Source: Lysobacteraceae bacterium SCN 69-320 (GTDB lineage: Bacteria; Pseudomonadota; Gammaproteobacteria; Xanthomonadales; Rhodanobacteraceae). From it: DNA of 64,000 bases. Shown here piece by piece: positions 16,947 through 27,638 of this stretch. Where the stretch lies: assembly GCA_001725155.1 (NCBI GenBank), contig MEFP01000007.1, forward strand, positions 121,678 to 185,677, given 5' to 3'. Position 1 is the first letter of the stretch, and every line of letters begins with the position of its first letter. Below the pieces are notes generated by a model. It saw only the letters and a program-made list of their open reading frames with translations, had not been told where the DNA came from and searched no databases. Made by a program: the position numbers and the translations under genes.

Positions 16947-17953
16947 GCGGCGTCCGCGTCGCGGCGCCGGCGCAGATCGGCGCCGGCGGTCGCGCGCTGC
17001 AGCAGCGTGACGAAATCGGCGAGTTCCGCGTAACGGCCGGCGACGTCGAGCACGTAGCGCAGCACCCGCGGCAGATCGTCGAGGTAATGCGGCTTGCCGT
17101 CGCGATAGCAGAGCCGGCAGAACAGCCCGAGCACCTTGATGTGCCGCTGCAGCCCGGTGAAGTCGAACCAGAGGCGGAACTGTGCCGCGTCGGCGGCGAT
17201 GCGGCCCTGCGCGACGAGGCGCGCACGATGGGTTTCGGCCCAGGCATCCACGCGCGCCGCGGGCCAGACGATGTAGCAGTCGCGCAGGAGCGAGACGAGG
17301 TCGTAGGTCAGCGGGCCGTAGAGGGCACCCTGGAAGTCGATGATGCCCGGTGCCGGCGGCGCGACCATCAGGTTGCGGCTGTGGAAGTCGCGGTGCACGA
17401 AGCCGTAGGGCTGCGACTGGACGGTGTCGAGGATGCGCCGGAACGCCAGCTCGATCACGTCCCAGTCGCCGCAGCCCGGCTGCAGGCCGAGGTGGCGCGC
17501 GAGCAGCCATTCGGGCAGGTATTCCAGTTCCATCTGCAGCCGCGCTTCGTCGTAGCGCTCCAGATTGCGGCCGTCGAGCTTGGTCTGCAGCACGAACAGC
17601 GCGTCGAGCGCTTCGCCGTACAGCGCGTCGGCGCTGTGTTCGTCGAGCACGTCCAGATACAGGCGTGAACCGAAATCCTCCAGCAGCAGGAAGCCCTGTT
17701 CGATGTCGGCCGCCAGCACCGCCGGCACGTGCAGGCCCGCGGCGGCGAGCTGGGCGCCGATCGCGAGCCAGGGCTGCACCGGCTCGCGGTCCGGCGGCGA
17801 GTCCATGACGATGACGCTGCGGCCGTCGCGGCGCACGCGCCAATAGCTGCGGAAGCTCGCGTCGGCCGAGGCGACTTCGAGGCTGAGCGGATCGGCGCCG
17901 CTCGCGGTGACGAACGCGCGCAGGGCGCTCTGGCGTGAGGTGTCGGTGGTCAT
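16943..17953 (-). CDS. amgK: N-acetylmuramate/N-acetylglucosamine anomeric kinase (AmgK-like)
   Basis: A 336-residue aminoglycoside-phosphotransferase-fold kinase. Visible motifs are the Brenner-type catalytic loop FVHRDFHSRNLMV and the metal-binding IIDFQGALYGPLTYDLVSL, with the lipid/sugar-kinase style N-lobe (ASFRSYWRVRRDGRSVIVMD). The order amgK-murU with a 4-bp overlap is the peptidoglycan-recycling arrangement known from Pseudomonas. The ATG at 17951-17953 is the first that gives the family N-terminus (MTTDTSRQSALRAFV). The 28-bp spacing from the membrane regulator upstream suggests all three may be co-transcribed. Confidence 0.9.
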   Translation of the reverse strand: MTTDTSRQSALRAFVTASGADPLSLEVASADASFRSYWRVRRDGRSVIVMDSPPDREPVQPWLAIGAQLAAAGLHVPAVLAADIEQGFLLLEDFGSRLYLDVLDEHSADALYGEALDALFVLQTKLDGRNLERYDEARLQMELEYLPEWLLARHLGLQPGCGDWDVIELAFRRILDTVQSQPYGFVHRDFHSRNLMVAPPAPGIIDFQGALYGPLTYDLVSLLRDCYIVWPAARVDAWAETHRARLVAQGRIAADAAQFRLWFDFTGLQRHIKVLGLFCRLCYRDGKPHYLDDLPRVLRYVLDVAGRYAELADFVTLLQRATAGADLRRRRDADAA

Positions 17954-17981
17954 GATGGCGATACGGGAGGCGCGGCGCCGC

Positions 17982-20300
17982 TCAGGGTTTGTTCTCGGCG
18001 CCCGGCGGGTGCGCTTCGCCGAGGTAGAGGTCGATCGTGACGCGGTCGTTGCGCGCATAGACCAGCCAGCGCCCGTCGCGGCTGAAGTCCAGCGCCGGCG
18101 CGAAGGTCGTCGGCGCGTCGGCGAGCAGGGGGGTCGTGACGCCGTCGCCGAGGTCGTAGCGCTGCACGGACCGCTGGCCGGCGCCGTCGCGTGCGACGAA
18201 GACGAGGCCGCCGTCGTGCAGGGCGAGGTAGGTGCTCTCGGGCTTGAGGTCGGCGGCCTTGCCGGTGCCATCGAGCACGACCTTGCAGCGGCTCGCGTCC
18301 AGGGTGCAGACGCGCAGTCCGATTTCGGCGGCGATGTCCACGACGAGATGGCCGGCATCGGTCGCGAACTGTTCGACGTTGGCGTCCAGCAGCAGGCGTG
18401 CGCCGCTGCCGTCGGCCGCGGCGCGCCAGAGTTGTTCGCGCTCGCTGCGCCGGCGCAGGTAGTAGATCCAGCGGCCGTCCTGGCTGTACTGGGCGTAGTG
18501 CGCGTCTTCGCCGAGGCCGTCGACGACGACCGGCTGGCGCGTGGCGAGGTCGTAGCGATAGATCTGGCTGCGTTCGCTGCCGCAGGCATACGGCAGGCAC
18601 TCGGTGCCGTCGCTGCGGTTGAGGATCGCGGTCACGAGCAGGTGCCGGGAACTCGGATGCCAGCTCGGCCGCACCCAGCGCTGGTCCGGATCCAGCGCCA
18701 GACGCCGCGCCTCGCTGCCGTCGGGCTTGGCCAGATAGACCGACTCCAGTCCGTCGCGGTTGGAGCCGAAGGCAAGCCAGCGGCCGTCCGGCGAAAAGCT
18801 GGGCTGGTTGTTGTAGCGCTGCGACTGGGTGATCGGCACCGGTTTCGTGGCCGGATCGCGCAGGTCGGCACGCCAGAGATTGGCCTGGTAGTCGGCGACC
18901 TCGTACAGCAGCCCGCCGTCGCTGGCCACGTCGGGATAGCGCGCGCCGCGCGCGCCGATGAATTCCAGCGCGCCGGTGGCGGCGTCGGCACGATACAGCG
19001 CGCGGTAGCCGAACAGATCGCCGGCCAGCACCACGGCGGTATCGCCGGGCAGCCAGGCCGCGCCGTAGAGCATGCCGACGGCCTCGACCAGCACGCGGGC
19101 GCGCGCCGGCGCGGCGACCGGCAGCAGCCACAGGCGCTGCTGGCTGTGCTGGCCGCGCGTGAAGACGAGCTGGCTGGCGTCGGCCGAGAAGCGCGGGTTC
19201 TGGTCGATCAGCGCCTGTTCGCCGGGGTCGGTCAGCGTGCGCACGCTGCCGTCGCGGCGGTCGAGCAGGGCCAGGCCGGTGCGGCCGGCCGCGGTGGTCC
19301 GGGCGAACGCGATCAGGCGGCCGTCGGGCGAGGCGTCGATGCGGCTGGTCGCCGGCGGCGGCGCGCATTCGCCGATGCGGCGCGACTGCTGTTCGATGAG
19401 CTTCTGTTCGTGCAGCTCGCAGGAATTGGCCGTATAGCGCACGAACACGACGGCGCTGTCGTCGTCGACGAACACCGGCGACATGTCCCAGGCGCTGCCG
19501 TCGCTGAGCGCATGGCGCGAGCCGCCGTCGCGCGAGGCGATCCAGATCCGCGCCAGGTCCAGCGTCTCGGCCGAGGTCGACCAGGCCAGCCAGCGGCCGT
19601 CGCGCGAGAAGCGTCCGCTCTGGTCGAAGCCGGGTTCGACCACGAGCGGCCGCGCGCGGTCCACACGCGTGCGCAGGTCGCTGACGGTCTGCTGCGCGCC
19701 GGGCGGCTGCGGCAGCATCCAGGTCAGCAGCGCGACGAGGACGACGACGACGGCGCCGACGACGATGCCGGCGATCTGCGTGCGCCGGCGCGTGCCGGCG
19801 TCGGTCAGCGGCAGGCCGCTGGCGTCGAGCAGGGTTGCCAGACGTGCCGGTAGCGGCGCGGGCGGATCGACCGCGGCCGGTACCGCGGCGGCGTCAGCGG
19901 GCCCGGCGTCATCCGCGGCGGCGTGCGACGGCACGATGGTTTCCTCGGGTGCGGGCCGGGCGATCAGGCGATAGCCCAGTCGCGGCACGGTCTCGATGTA
20001 GCGTGGCGCGCGCGGATCGTCGGCGAGCAGCTGGCGCAGTTCGGCGATCGCGCGCGACAGCGCCTCGTCGTTGACGTAGCGGCCTTCCCAGACGTCGCCC
20101 AGCAGCTGCTCGCGGCGCAGCAGGGTGTCCGGTTCGCGCGCGAGCCGCAGCAGCAGTTGCATCTGGCGCGGCTGCAGGCGCACGCGTCCGCTGGCCGCGA
20201 CCAGTTCGTGATTGGTCGCGTCGACCAGCCAGTCGCCGAGGCGAAACCGCGCCGGCGTGGCCGGACCGGCCGCGGAGGAAGCGCCGGCCGTCATGCGCAA
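17982..20300 (-). CDS. CadC-like winged-helix membrane regulator with TolB/PD40 propeller
   Basis: A 772-residue protein. Residues 18-115 form an OmpR/PhoB-type winged helix (LQPRQMQLLLRLA ... YIETVPRLGYRLIA). A linker rich in Ala/Pro is followed by one TM helix at about 175-195 (IAGIVVGAVVVVLVALLTWM). The rest is a periplasmic WD40-like PD40/TolB beta-propeller with repeated SxDGRWLAFxS blades. The family senses an envelope or extracellular signal and binds DNA from the membrane. It diverges from the secreted propeller gene at 20416, and lies 28 bases upstream of amgK on the same strand, so a link to cell-wall recycling is possible but unproven. An alternative start is the ATG two codons downstream. 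Confidence 0.88.
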   Translation of the reverse strand: MRMTAGASSAAGPATPARFRLGDWLVDATNHELVAASGRVRLQPRQMQLLLRLAREPDTLLRREQLLGDVWEGRYVNDEALSRAIAELRQLLADDPRAPRYIETVPRLGYRLIARPAPEETIVPSHAAADDAGPADAAAVPAAVDPPAPLPARLATLLDASGLPLTDAGTRRRTQIAGIVVGAVVVVLVALLTWMLPQPPGAQQTVSDLRTRVDRARPLVVEPGFDQSGRFSRDGRWLAWSTSAETLDLARIWIASRDGGSRHALSDGSAWDMSPVFVDDDSAVVFVRYTANSCELHEQKLIEQQSRRIGECAPPPATSRIDASPDGRLIAFARTTAAGRTGLALLDRRDGSVRTLTDPGEQALIDQNPRFSADASQLVFTRGQHSQQRLWLLPVAAPARARVLVEAVGMLYGAAWLPGDTAVVLAGDLFGYRALYRADAATGALEFIGARGARYPDVASDGGLLYEVADYQANLWRADLRDPATKPVPITQSQRYNNQPSFSPDGRWLAFGSNRDGLESVYLAKPDGSEARRLALDPDQRWVRPSWHPSSRHLLVTAILNRSDGTECLPYACGSERSQIYRYDLATRQPVVVDGLGEDAHYAQYSQDGRWIYYLRRRSEREQLWRAAADGSGARLLLDANVEQFATDAGHLVVDIAAEIGLRVCTLDASRCKVVLDGTGKAADLKPESTYLALHDGGLVFVARDGAGQRSVQRYDLGDGVTTPLLADAPTTFAPALDFSRDGRWLVYARNDRVTIDLYLGEAHPPGAENKP

Positions 20301-20415
20301 GTCGTTGATCCGCCGGCGCCGGGAGTTCGCGCACGGATCGCGAACGGTTGGCGCAGGAAGGCCGGCGCGGCGGCGATCCAGCCTGTGTTCTCCCGCTCAT
20401 GCCTGGAGATCCTGC

Positions 20416-21771
20416 ATGCATCGCACACGGAATGGATGGCTACGTGGTCTGGTCCTGCTTTCACTCGGTCTCTCCCTGCACGCCGTCCAGGCGGCGTCCT
20501 GCGACGAGGTCCGCGTGCTCGTCAGCGGCTACTACAGCAATGTGCATGTCTATGATGCCTGTACGGGTGCGTTCCTGCGCAACCTCGACGAGGACGGACG
20601 CATCCGCGGGCCCCAGGCGGTCAAGCTCGGCCCCGACGGGCGGCTCTGGGTCGTCAGCGAGGACGCGAGCACCCTCCTGCGCTACGACGCCGGCACGCTG
20701 GCCTACGTCGACACCTTCGCCCGCGTCCCGCCCGGCTGGGGCATGACCGGTGTGGCGTTCAGCGGCGACAGTGCCTATGTCGGCAGCTATGCGACCGGCG
20801 CGCTGCGCCGCTTCGACCTGGCCAGCGGCGAGGCCGAAAACCTGCCGCTGGCCGGCAGCGCGCTGCTGCGCGGCCCCGACAACGGTCTGATGACCGCACC
20901 CGACGGCGCGCTGTACATCCCTGGCTACGACAGCGACAACGTCGTGCGTTTCGATCCGCAGAGCCGCAGCTATGCGCCGTTCGTCGCACCGCGCGACAAC
21001 GGCCTGCGCGCGGCGCGCGGCCTGCTGCTGAATCCGGCCGGCGACCGGCTCTACGTCAGCGGCGAGCGCTCCGGCCGGATCCTGCGCTACCGCTTCCCGG
21101 GCGGCGGGCTGGATACCGTGCTGACCACGACGATCGGCACGCCTACCGGCCTGGCCTGGCATCCGGACGGTTCCCTGCTCGTCGCCGGCAACGGCGCGCA
21201 CGGCGCCGGCGTGCTCAAGGTCGACGCGGCGACCGGCGAGGAGAAGTCGCTGCTGATCCCGGTCGGTTCCGGCGGCCTGTCGGGGCCGACCTACGTCGCC
21301 GTAGTTCCGAAGCCGCAGGCAACGGCCGAGACGCCGGACCCGGCCCGCATAGGCTCGCAGTACTGGCTGACCGCGCTGGGCCGGCTGCAGGGCAGCCAGG
21401 TCGAGCTCGAGGCGAATACGGCGCTCGGCGCCGCGTTCGGCGCGCAGTTCGACGCGACCCAGGTGCGCAAGCCGCGCTGGGGCAGCCTGCGCCTGAATTT
21501 CCTGAGCTGCACCGAGGCGGAGCTGAGCTGGAGCTCCCACGGCGAGAACAGCGCGCGTTTCGGCGACGGCGGCTACCGCATCGAGCGCATGCTGATCACG
21601 CCGGCCGTGAACGACTGCCGGCGCACCGGCATCAATGGCGCGCCGAACACGAACTGGCTGCAGGGCGCCTGGTACGGCGGCCCGTCGCGCGACGGGGAGG
21701 GGTTCATGCTCGATACGGATGGCAACGGCCTGGTCTTCCTGACCTGGTTCACCTATCGACCCGCGCAATAG
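20416..21771 (+). CDS. Secreted beta-propeller protein with C-terminal WFTY-type module
   Basis: A 451-residue protein with signal peptide (LVLLSLGLSLHAVQAA). Residues about 30-310 are NHL/SMP-30-like propeller repeats (GPDGRLWVVSEDASTLLRYD, TAPDGALYIPGYDSDNVVRFD, HPDGSLLVAGNG). The last 120 residues are a separate module with SQYWLTALGRL, GSLRLNFLSCTEAELSW and the end WYGGPSRDGEGFML...FLTWFTYRPAQ. That end resembles the GQGF...WFTY modules found at the end of many secreted Lysobacterales proteins. Function is unknown; it may bind or hydrolyse an extracellular ligand. It is divergent from the CadC-like regulator (115-bp gap), which could control it. Confidence 0.8.
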   Translation: MHRTRNGWLRGLVLLSLGLSLHAVQAASCDEVRVLVSGYYSNVHVYDACTGAFLRNLDEDGRIRGPQAVKLGPDGRLWVVSEDASTLLRYDAGTLAYVDTFARVPPGWGMTGVAFSGDSAYVGSYATGALRRFDLASGEAENLPLAGSALLRGPDNGLMTAPDGALYIPGYDSDNVVRFDPQSRSYAPFVAPRDNGLRAARGLLLNPAGDRLYVSGERSGRILRYRFPGGGLDTVLTTTIGTPTGLAWHPDGSLLVAGNGAHGAGVLKVDAATGEEKSLLIPVGSGGLSGPTYVAVVPKPQATAETPDPARIGSQYWLTALGRLQGSQVELEANTALGAAFGAQFDATQVRKPRWGSLRLNFLSCTEAELSWSSHGENSARFGDGGYRIERMLITPAVNDCRRTGINGAPNTNWLQGAWYGGPSRDGEGFMLDTDGNGLVFLTWFTYRPAQ

Positions 21772-21813
21772 CTCACTCCAGCGACGTGGCCGCGGACCGG
21801 TTCCGTGGCCTTG

Positions 21814-21841
21814 GCGCCCGGTCCTGGCCGGGCGCTTTTTT
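21814..21841 (+). terminator. Intrinsic terminator after secreted propeller gene
   Basis: GCGCCCGG and CCGGGCGC form an 8-bp stem around TCCTGG, followed by six T. Confidence 0.92.
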
Positions 21842-21893
21842 CGTGGACACGGCCCGGCGATGCCGCCGGCCGGGGCCGATTTGCCGCCGCGGG

Positions 21894-21925
21894 CCGAAAA
21901 CCGTACCATTTCGGTCTACTTTCGG
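21894..21925 (+). promoter_or_regulatory. Candidate SufR operator/promoter region
   Basis: CCGAAA at 21894-21899 is mirrored by TTTCGG at 21909-21914 and again at 21920-21925, immediately before the start of the Rrf2 gene. The AT-richer patch within GC-rich surroundings suggests promoter plus autoregulatory site. No consensus was tested. Confidence 0.35.
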
Positions 21926-21934
21926 GCCGCGGCC

Positions 21935-22384
21935 ATGCTACGCGTCAGCAAACTCACCGATTACGCGACCGTCGTCATGAGCGTGCTCGCCGAAGCCGGC
22001 AGCGAGGTGCTCAGCGCCCAGGTGCTGGCCGAGCGGGCGCGACTGGAAATTCCCACGGTCTCCAAGCTGCTCAAGCAGCTCGTGCATTCGGGCCTCGTCG
22101 AGTCCTTCCGCGGCGTCAACGGCGGCTACCGTCTGGCGCGCGAACCCGCCGCGATCTCCGTCGCCGAAATCGTCGTCGCGATGGAAGGGCCGATCGGCAT
22201 GACCGAATGCAGCGTCACCAGCGGGCTCTGCGATCACGAGAACCACTGCGGCGTGCGCGGCAACTGGCAGCGCATCAACCAGGCGATCGCCGAAGCCCTG
22301 GCCAGCGTCACCCTGGCCGACATGATGAAACCGCCGGGGCCGAAGCGGCCCGTCCCGACGCCGCTGCGCGTCGCCCTGGCATGA
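21935..22384 (+). CDS. sufR: Rrf2-family SUF operon regulator
   Basis: A 149-residue IscR/Rrf2-type winged-helix regulator. The N-terminal helix-turn-helix (KLTDYATVVMSVLAE, IPTVSKLLKQLVHSGLVES) is followed by the wing RGVNGGYRLAR. The Fe-S ligand region has Cys92, Cys99 and Cys105 (ECSVTSGLCDHENHC). It matches the SUF-system regulator subgroup typical of Xanthomonas relatives. It should repress the operon when its own cluster is loaded and release it under iron or cluster shortage. It leads the operon, 20 bases before sufB. Confidence 0.93.
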   Translation: MLRVSKLTDYATVVMSVLAEAGSEVLSAQVLAERARLEIPTVSKLLKQLVHSGLVESFRGVNGGYRLAREPAAISVAEIVVAMEGPIGMTECSVTSGLCDHENHCGVRGNWQRINQAIAEALASVTLADMMKPPGPKRPVPTPLRVALA

Positions 22385-22404
22385 ACGATCTCTAGGCAGC
22401 CCAC

Positions 22405-23844
<1,440 letters not shown>

Positions 23845-23910
23845 GGCGCCTGCGCCCGCCGGTCTTTTGAAACCAGAGCCGCGTCGCACGCGGTCTTGCG
23901 GAAACCGAAC

Positions 23911-24678
23911 ATGCTGAAAATCGAAAACCTCCACGTCCGCGTCGCCGGCAAGGAAATCCTCAAGGGCCTGAACCTCACGGTGAAGCCCGGCGAAGTGCAC
24001 GCGATCATGGGCCCGAACGGCGCCGGCAAGTCGACCCTGGGCAACGTGCTGGCCGGCCGCGAGGGCTACGAGATCACCGCCGGCACGGTCGATTTCGGCG
24101 ACAAGGACCTGCTCCAGCTCGAACCCGAGGAGCGCGCCGCCGAAGGCCTGTTCCTCGCGTTCCAGTACCCGGTCGAAATCCCCGGAGTCAACAACACCTA
24201 TTTCCTCAAGGCCGCGCTGAACGCGCAGCGCAAGTACCGCGGCGAGAGCGAGCTCGACTCGATGCAGTTCCTCAAGCTCGTGCGCGAGAAGCTGCGCGTG
24301 CTGCACATCTCCGACGAACTGCTGCACCGCGCGGTCAACGCCGGTTTCTCCGGCGGCGAGAAGAAGCGCAACGAGATTTTCCAGATGGCGCTGCTGGAGC
24401 CGCGTCTGGCGATACTCGACGAGACCGACTCGGGTCTCGATATCGACGCGCTGAAGATGGTCGCCGAAGGCGTCAACCACATGCGCAGCGCCGATCGCGC
24501 GTTCATCGTCATCACGCACTACCAGCGCCTGCTCGACTACATCGTGCCCGATCAGGTACACGTGCTGGCCGAGGGCCGCATTGTCGAGAGCGGCGACAAG
24601 ACGCTGGCGCTCAAGCTCGAGGAACATGGCTACGCCTGGATCGAGCAGCGCCGCCTGCCGGAGCATTCCGCCGTATGA
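23911..24678 (+). CDS. sufC: Fe-S assembly ATPase SufC
   Basis: A 255-residue ABC-type ATPase without membrane domain. Walker A is GPNGAGKST (34-42), the signature SGGEKKRNEI, Walker B LAILDETDSGLDID, and the switch His in VITHYQR. The E-to-DETDSG version of Walker B is the SufC hallmark. It powers conformational change of SufB-SufD during cluster assembly. Its last four bases overlap the sufD start (ATGA). Confidence 0.97.
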   Translation: MLKIENLHVRVAGKEILKGLNLTVKPGEVHAIMGPNGAGKSTLGNVLAGREGYEITAGTVDFGDKDLLQLEPEERAAEGLFLAFQYPVEIPGVNNTYFLKAALNAQRKYRGESELDSMQFLKLVREKLRVLHISDELLHRAVNAGFSGGEKKRNEIFQMALLEPRLAILDETDSGLDIDALKMVAEGVNHMRSADRAFIVITHYQRLLDYIVPDQVHVLAEGRIVESGDKTLALKLEEHGYAWIEQRRLPEHSAV

Positions 24679-25973
24679 GCGCAACGCTGCTGCAAAGCCT
24701 CGAGCAGGCCTACGCGCAGCTGCCGCCGGCGGCCATGCAGGCCGGCAGGCTCGGCGAGGCGCGCCGCGCGAGCCTCGCCGCCGCGCTGGCCGACGGCCTG
24801 CCCGGCGCGCGCGCCGAACGCTGGCGGCATACCTCGCTGCGCGCGCTGGAACGGCGCGCGTTCTCGCCGCTGCCGGCGACGGCGACGGTCGATCCGGCCG
24901 TGCTCGCCGCAATACCGGCGCCGCGCATCGTGTTCGTCAACGGCGTGTTCGCGCCGCAGCTGTCGCAGCTGAAGGATCTGCCCGAGGGCGTGAGCCTGCA
25001 GCCGCTGTCGCAGGCGCTACAGCAGGGCGACGTGCGCGAGGTCGAATTCCTCGCACGCCGTTTCGACGCGGCCGACGAGACCTTCGCGCGGCTCAACGCC
25101 GCATTCGCGCTGGACGGTCTGCTGCTGCGCGTCGCAGCCGGCGTGCACTGCACGCAGCCGGTCGCGCTGGTCATGCTCGGCGCCGCAGCCGGCGGCGACC
25201 ATGCCGTGCACCTGCGCCATTGCGTCGAGCTCGGCGAAGACGCCCGCCTGACGTTCTGCGAATACCAGCTCGCCGCTTCGCCGCAGGCGCATCTGCTCAA
25301 CAGCTTCGCGCATCTGCACCTGCGCCGCGGCGCGCGGCTGGATCACGTGCGCGTGCAGGGCGAGGACGCCGGCGCGACCGTCATGACGCGTTCCGATGCG
25401 GTGCTCGGCAGTGAAGCCGACTATCGCCGTACCGATCTGGAGCTCGGCGCGGGCCTGTCGCGGCATGAACTCAATGTCTCGCTGTTCGGCCAGCACGCGC
25501 GCGTCGCCGCCGCCGGCGTGCTGCTCGCCGACGGGCGCCGCCATCTCGACACGCGCCTGAACATCGATCACGTCGCGCGCGACACGGCCTGCGACCTCAC
25601 CTGGCGCGGACTCGGCGCCGATCGCGGCCGCGTCGTGTTCCACGGCGGCATCCTGATCCGCGCCGGCGCCGACGGTACGGCGGCGCAGCTGTCGAACAAG
25701 AACCTGCTGCTGTCGGCGAATGCCGAGATCGACACCCAGCCCGTGCTCGAGATCCATGCCGACGAAGTGCAGGCCGCCCACGGCGCGACCGTCGGCCAGC
25801 TCGACGACACCGCGCTGTTCTATCTGCGCTCGCGCGGCCTGCCCGAATCCGTCGCGCGCACGCTGCTGACACGCGCTTTCTGCCGCGTCGTGCTCGACGG
25901 CATAGCCGACGCCGGCGTGCGCGAACGCACCGATGGGCTGCTCGATGCCCGTCTGCCGCAGGTGGCCGCATGA
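24675..25973 (+). CDS. sufD: Fe-S assembly protein SufD
   Basis: A 432-residue SufB paralogue. The N-terminal part is variable (ERWRHTSLRALERRAF), while the C-terminal helix region keeps the SufBD core (HLDTRLNIDHVARDTACDLTWRGLGADRGRVVFHGGI, HGATVGQLDDTALFYLRSRGLPE). It forms the SufBC2D complex, with its conserved His in AHGATVGQ near the proposed assembly site. It is translationally coupled to sufC and to sufS by 4-bp overlaps on both sides. Confidence 0.96.
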   Translation: MSATLLQSLEQAYAQLPPAAMQAGRLGEARRASLAAALADGLPGARAERWRHTSLRALERRAFSPLPATATVDPAVLAAIPAPRIVFVNGVFAPQLSQLKDLPEGVSLQPLSQALQQGDVREVEFLARRFDAADETFARLNAAFALDGLLLRVAAGVHCTQPVALVMLGAAAGGDHAVHLRHCVELGEDARLTFCEYQLAASPQAHLLNSFAHLHLRRGARLDHVRVQGEDAGATVMTRSDAVLGSEADYRRTDLELGAGLSRHELNVSLFGQHARVAAAGVLLADGRRHLDTRLNIDHVARDTACDLTWRGLGADRGRVVFHGGILIRAGADGTAAQLSNKNLLLSANAEIDTQPVLEIHADEVQAAHGATVGQLDDTALFYLRSRGLPESVARTLLTRAFCRVVLDGIADAGVRERTDGLLDARLPQVAA

Positions 25974-27196
25974 ACGCCGCATTCGATCCGCTGCGCTATC
26001 GCGCCGACTTCCCGCTGCTGGCTCGCAAGGTCCATGGCAAGCCGCTGATCTACTTCGACAACGCGAACACGGCGCAGAAGCCGCAGACGGTGATCGACGC
26101 GGTCGACGGCTATTACCGCGACTACGCCGCCAACGTCGCGCGCGCCGTGCACACCCTCGGCGAGCAGGCCACCGCCGCCTACGAAGGCGCGCGCGACAAG
26201 CTCGCCGCGTTTCTCAATGCCGGCGGCCGCGACCAGCTCGTGCTGACGAGCGGCACGACCCAGGCGATCAATCTCGTCGCCTACAGCTATGCACTGCCGC
26301 GGCTGCAGCCCGGTGACGAGATCCTCGTCACGCAGATGGAGCACCACGCCAACATCGTGCCGTGGCAGCTCGTCGCTGCGCGTACGGGCGCCACGGTCAA
26401 GGCCGCGCCGATCGACGCCGACGGCGTGCTGCTGCTCGACCGCTTCGAGGCGATGCTGACGCCCCGGGTCAGGCTCGCCGGCGTCGCACACGTGTCCAAC
26501 GTGATCGGCACGGTCAACCCGGTCGCCGAAATCGCCAGGCTGTGCCGTGCGCGCGGCATTCCGCTGCTCGTCGACGGCTCGCAGGCCTGTCCGCACCAGC
26601 GCGTCGACGTGCAGGCCATCGGCTGCGACTTCTACGCGATGACCGGCCACAAGCTGTTCGGCCCCACCGGCACCGGCGCGCTGTGGGCGCGACGCGAGCA
26701 TCTGCAGGCCATGCCGCCGTTCTTCGGCGGCGGCGAGATGATCCGCACGGTCAGCTTCGACGGCACCGTATTCGCCGATCCGCCGCACAAGTTCGAAGCC
26801 GGCACGCCGAACATCGCCGGCTTCATCGGCCTGGGCGCAGCCATCGACTACGTGCAGCGCGTCGGCCTCGAGCGCATCCAGGCCTACGAGGCCGAACTGC
26901 TGGCCTATGCGACCGCGGCGTTGCAGAGCGTGCCGGGCCTGCGCCTGTTCGGCCGCGCGCCGCACAAGGCCGCCGTGCTGTCGTTCCTGATCGAAGGCGT
27001 GCATGCGCACGACGTGGCGACCTTGCTCGACCACGAAGGCGTGGCCGTGCGTTCGGGCCATCACTGCGCCCATCCGCTGATGCAATTCTTCGGCGTGCCC
27101 GCCACGGCGCGCGCGTCGCTGTCGTTCTACAACACGCGCGAGGAAGTCGACGCCTTCGTGCGCGCGCTGGACAAGGTCCGCCGCCTGCTGGCCTGA
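25970..27196 (+). CDS. sufS: Cysteine desulfurase SufS
   Basis: A 408-residue class II PLP-dependent cysteine desulfurase. The PLP lysine is K228 in MTGHKLFGPTGTG, and the catalytic cysteine is C366 in VRSGHHCAHPLM, with the short loop typical of group II (SufS/CsdA) enzymes. It mobilises persulfide sulfur from cysteine for SufBCD. No SufE gene is present in the operon; SufU downstream is the likely sulfur acceptor. The start overlaps sufD by four bases. Confidence 0.97.
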   Translation: MNAAFDPLRYRADFPLLARKVHGKPLIYFDNANTAQKPQTVIDAVDGYYRDYAANVARAVHTLGEQATAAYEGARDKLAAFLNAGGRDQLVLTSGTTQAINLVAYSYALPRLQPGDEILVTQMEHHANIVPWQLVAARTGATVKAAPIDADGVLLLDRFEAMLTPRVRLAGVAHVSNVIGTVNPVAEIARLCRARGIPLLVDGSQACPHQRVDVQAIGCDFYAMTGHKLFGPTGTGALWARREHLQAMPPFFGGGEMIRTVSFDGTVFADPPHKFEAGTPNIAGFIGLGAAIDYVQRVGLERIQAYEAELLAYATAALQSVPGLRLFGRAPHKAAVLSFLIEGVHAHDVATLLDHEGVAVRSGHHCAHPLMQFFGVPATARASLSFYNTREEVDAFVRALDKVRRLLA

Positions 27197-27197
27197 C

Positions 27198-27638
27198 GTG
27201 AACACGCTCTATCGCGACATCGTGCTCGATCACCATCGTGCGCCGCGGCGCCACGGCGCGCTGGCGGCGCCGTCGCATGCCTGCGACGGCGTCAATGCGC
27301 TTTGCGGCGACTCGCTGCGCCTGGAACTGCGCGTCGAGCACGGCCGCATCGTCGACTACCGTTTCCGCGGCGAGTGCTGCGCGATCACGACCGCGACGGC
27401 TTCGCTGCTCGGCGAGCGCGTGCAGGGTCTGGCGGTCGAGTCGATAGCTCCGTTGCAGCAGGCGTTCGCCGAACTGATCGCCGGCGGCGCGGCCGATCCG
27501 GCGCTCGGCGACCTCGCTGCGCTGGCCGAACTCGCGCGCTATCCTGCGCGGCGCAAATGTGCGCTGCTGCCCTGGGCCGCCCTGTCCGGCGCACTGGCCG
27601 GCGCGGACCGCACCACTACCGAGAAGGACGCCTCATGA
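27198..27638 (+). CDS. sufU: SufU-type sulfur-transfer protein
   Basis: A 146-residue NifU-N/IscU-fold protein. The zinc/sulfur ligands of SufU are present: C36 and D38 in ALCGD, C61 in GECCAIT, and C121 in RRKCALLPW. The extra segment between the second and third ligand regions (PALGDLAALAELARYPARR) is the SufU-specific insertion that separates it from IscU. GECC has a second cysteine (C60) where many homologues have glycine. The protein probably accepts persulfide from SufS. The GTG start lies one base after the sufS stop. Confidence 0.92.
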   Translation: MNTLYRDIVLDHHRAPRRHGALAAPSHACDGVNALCGDSLRLELRVEHGRIVDYRFRGECCAITTATASLLGERVQGLAVESIAPLQQAFAELIAGGAADPALGDLAALAELARYPARRKCALLPWAALSGALAGADRTTTEKDAS

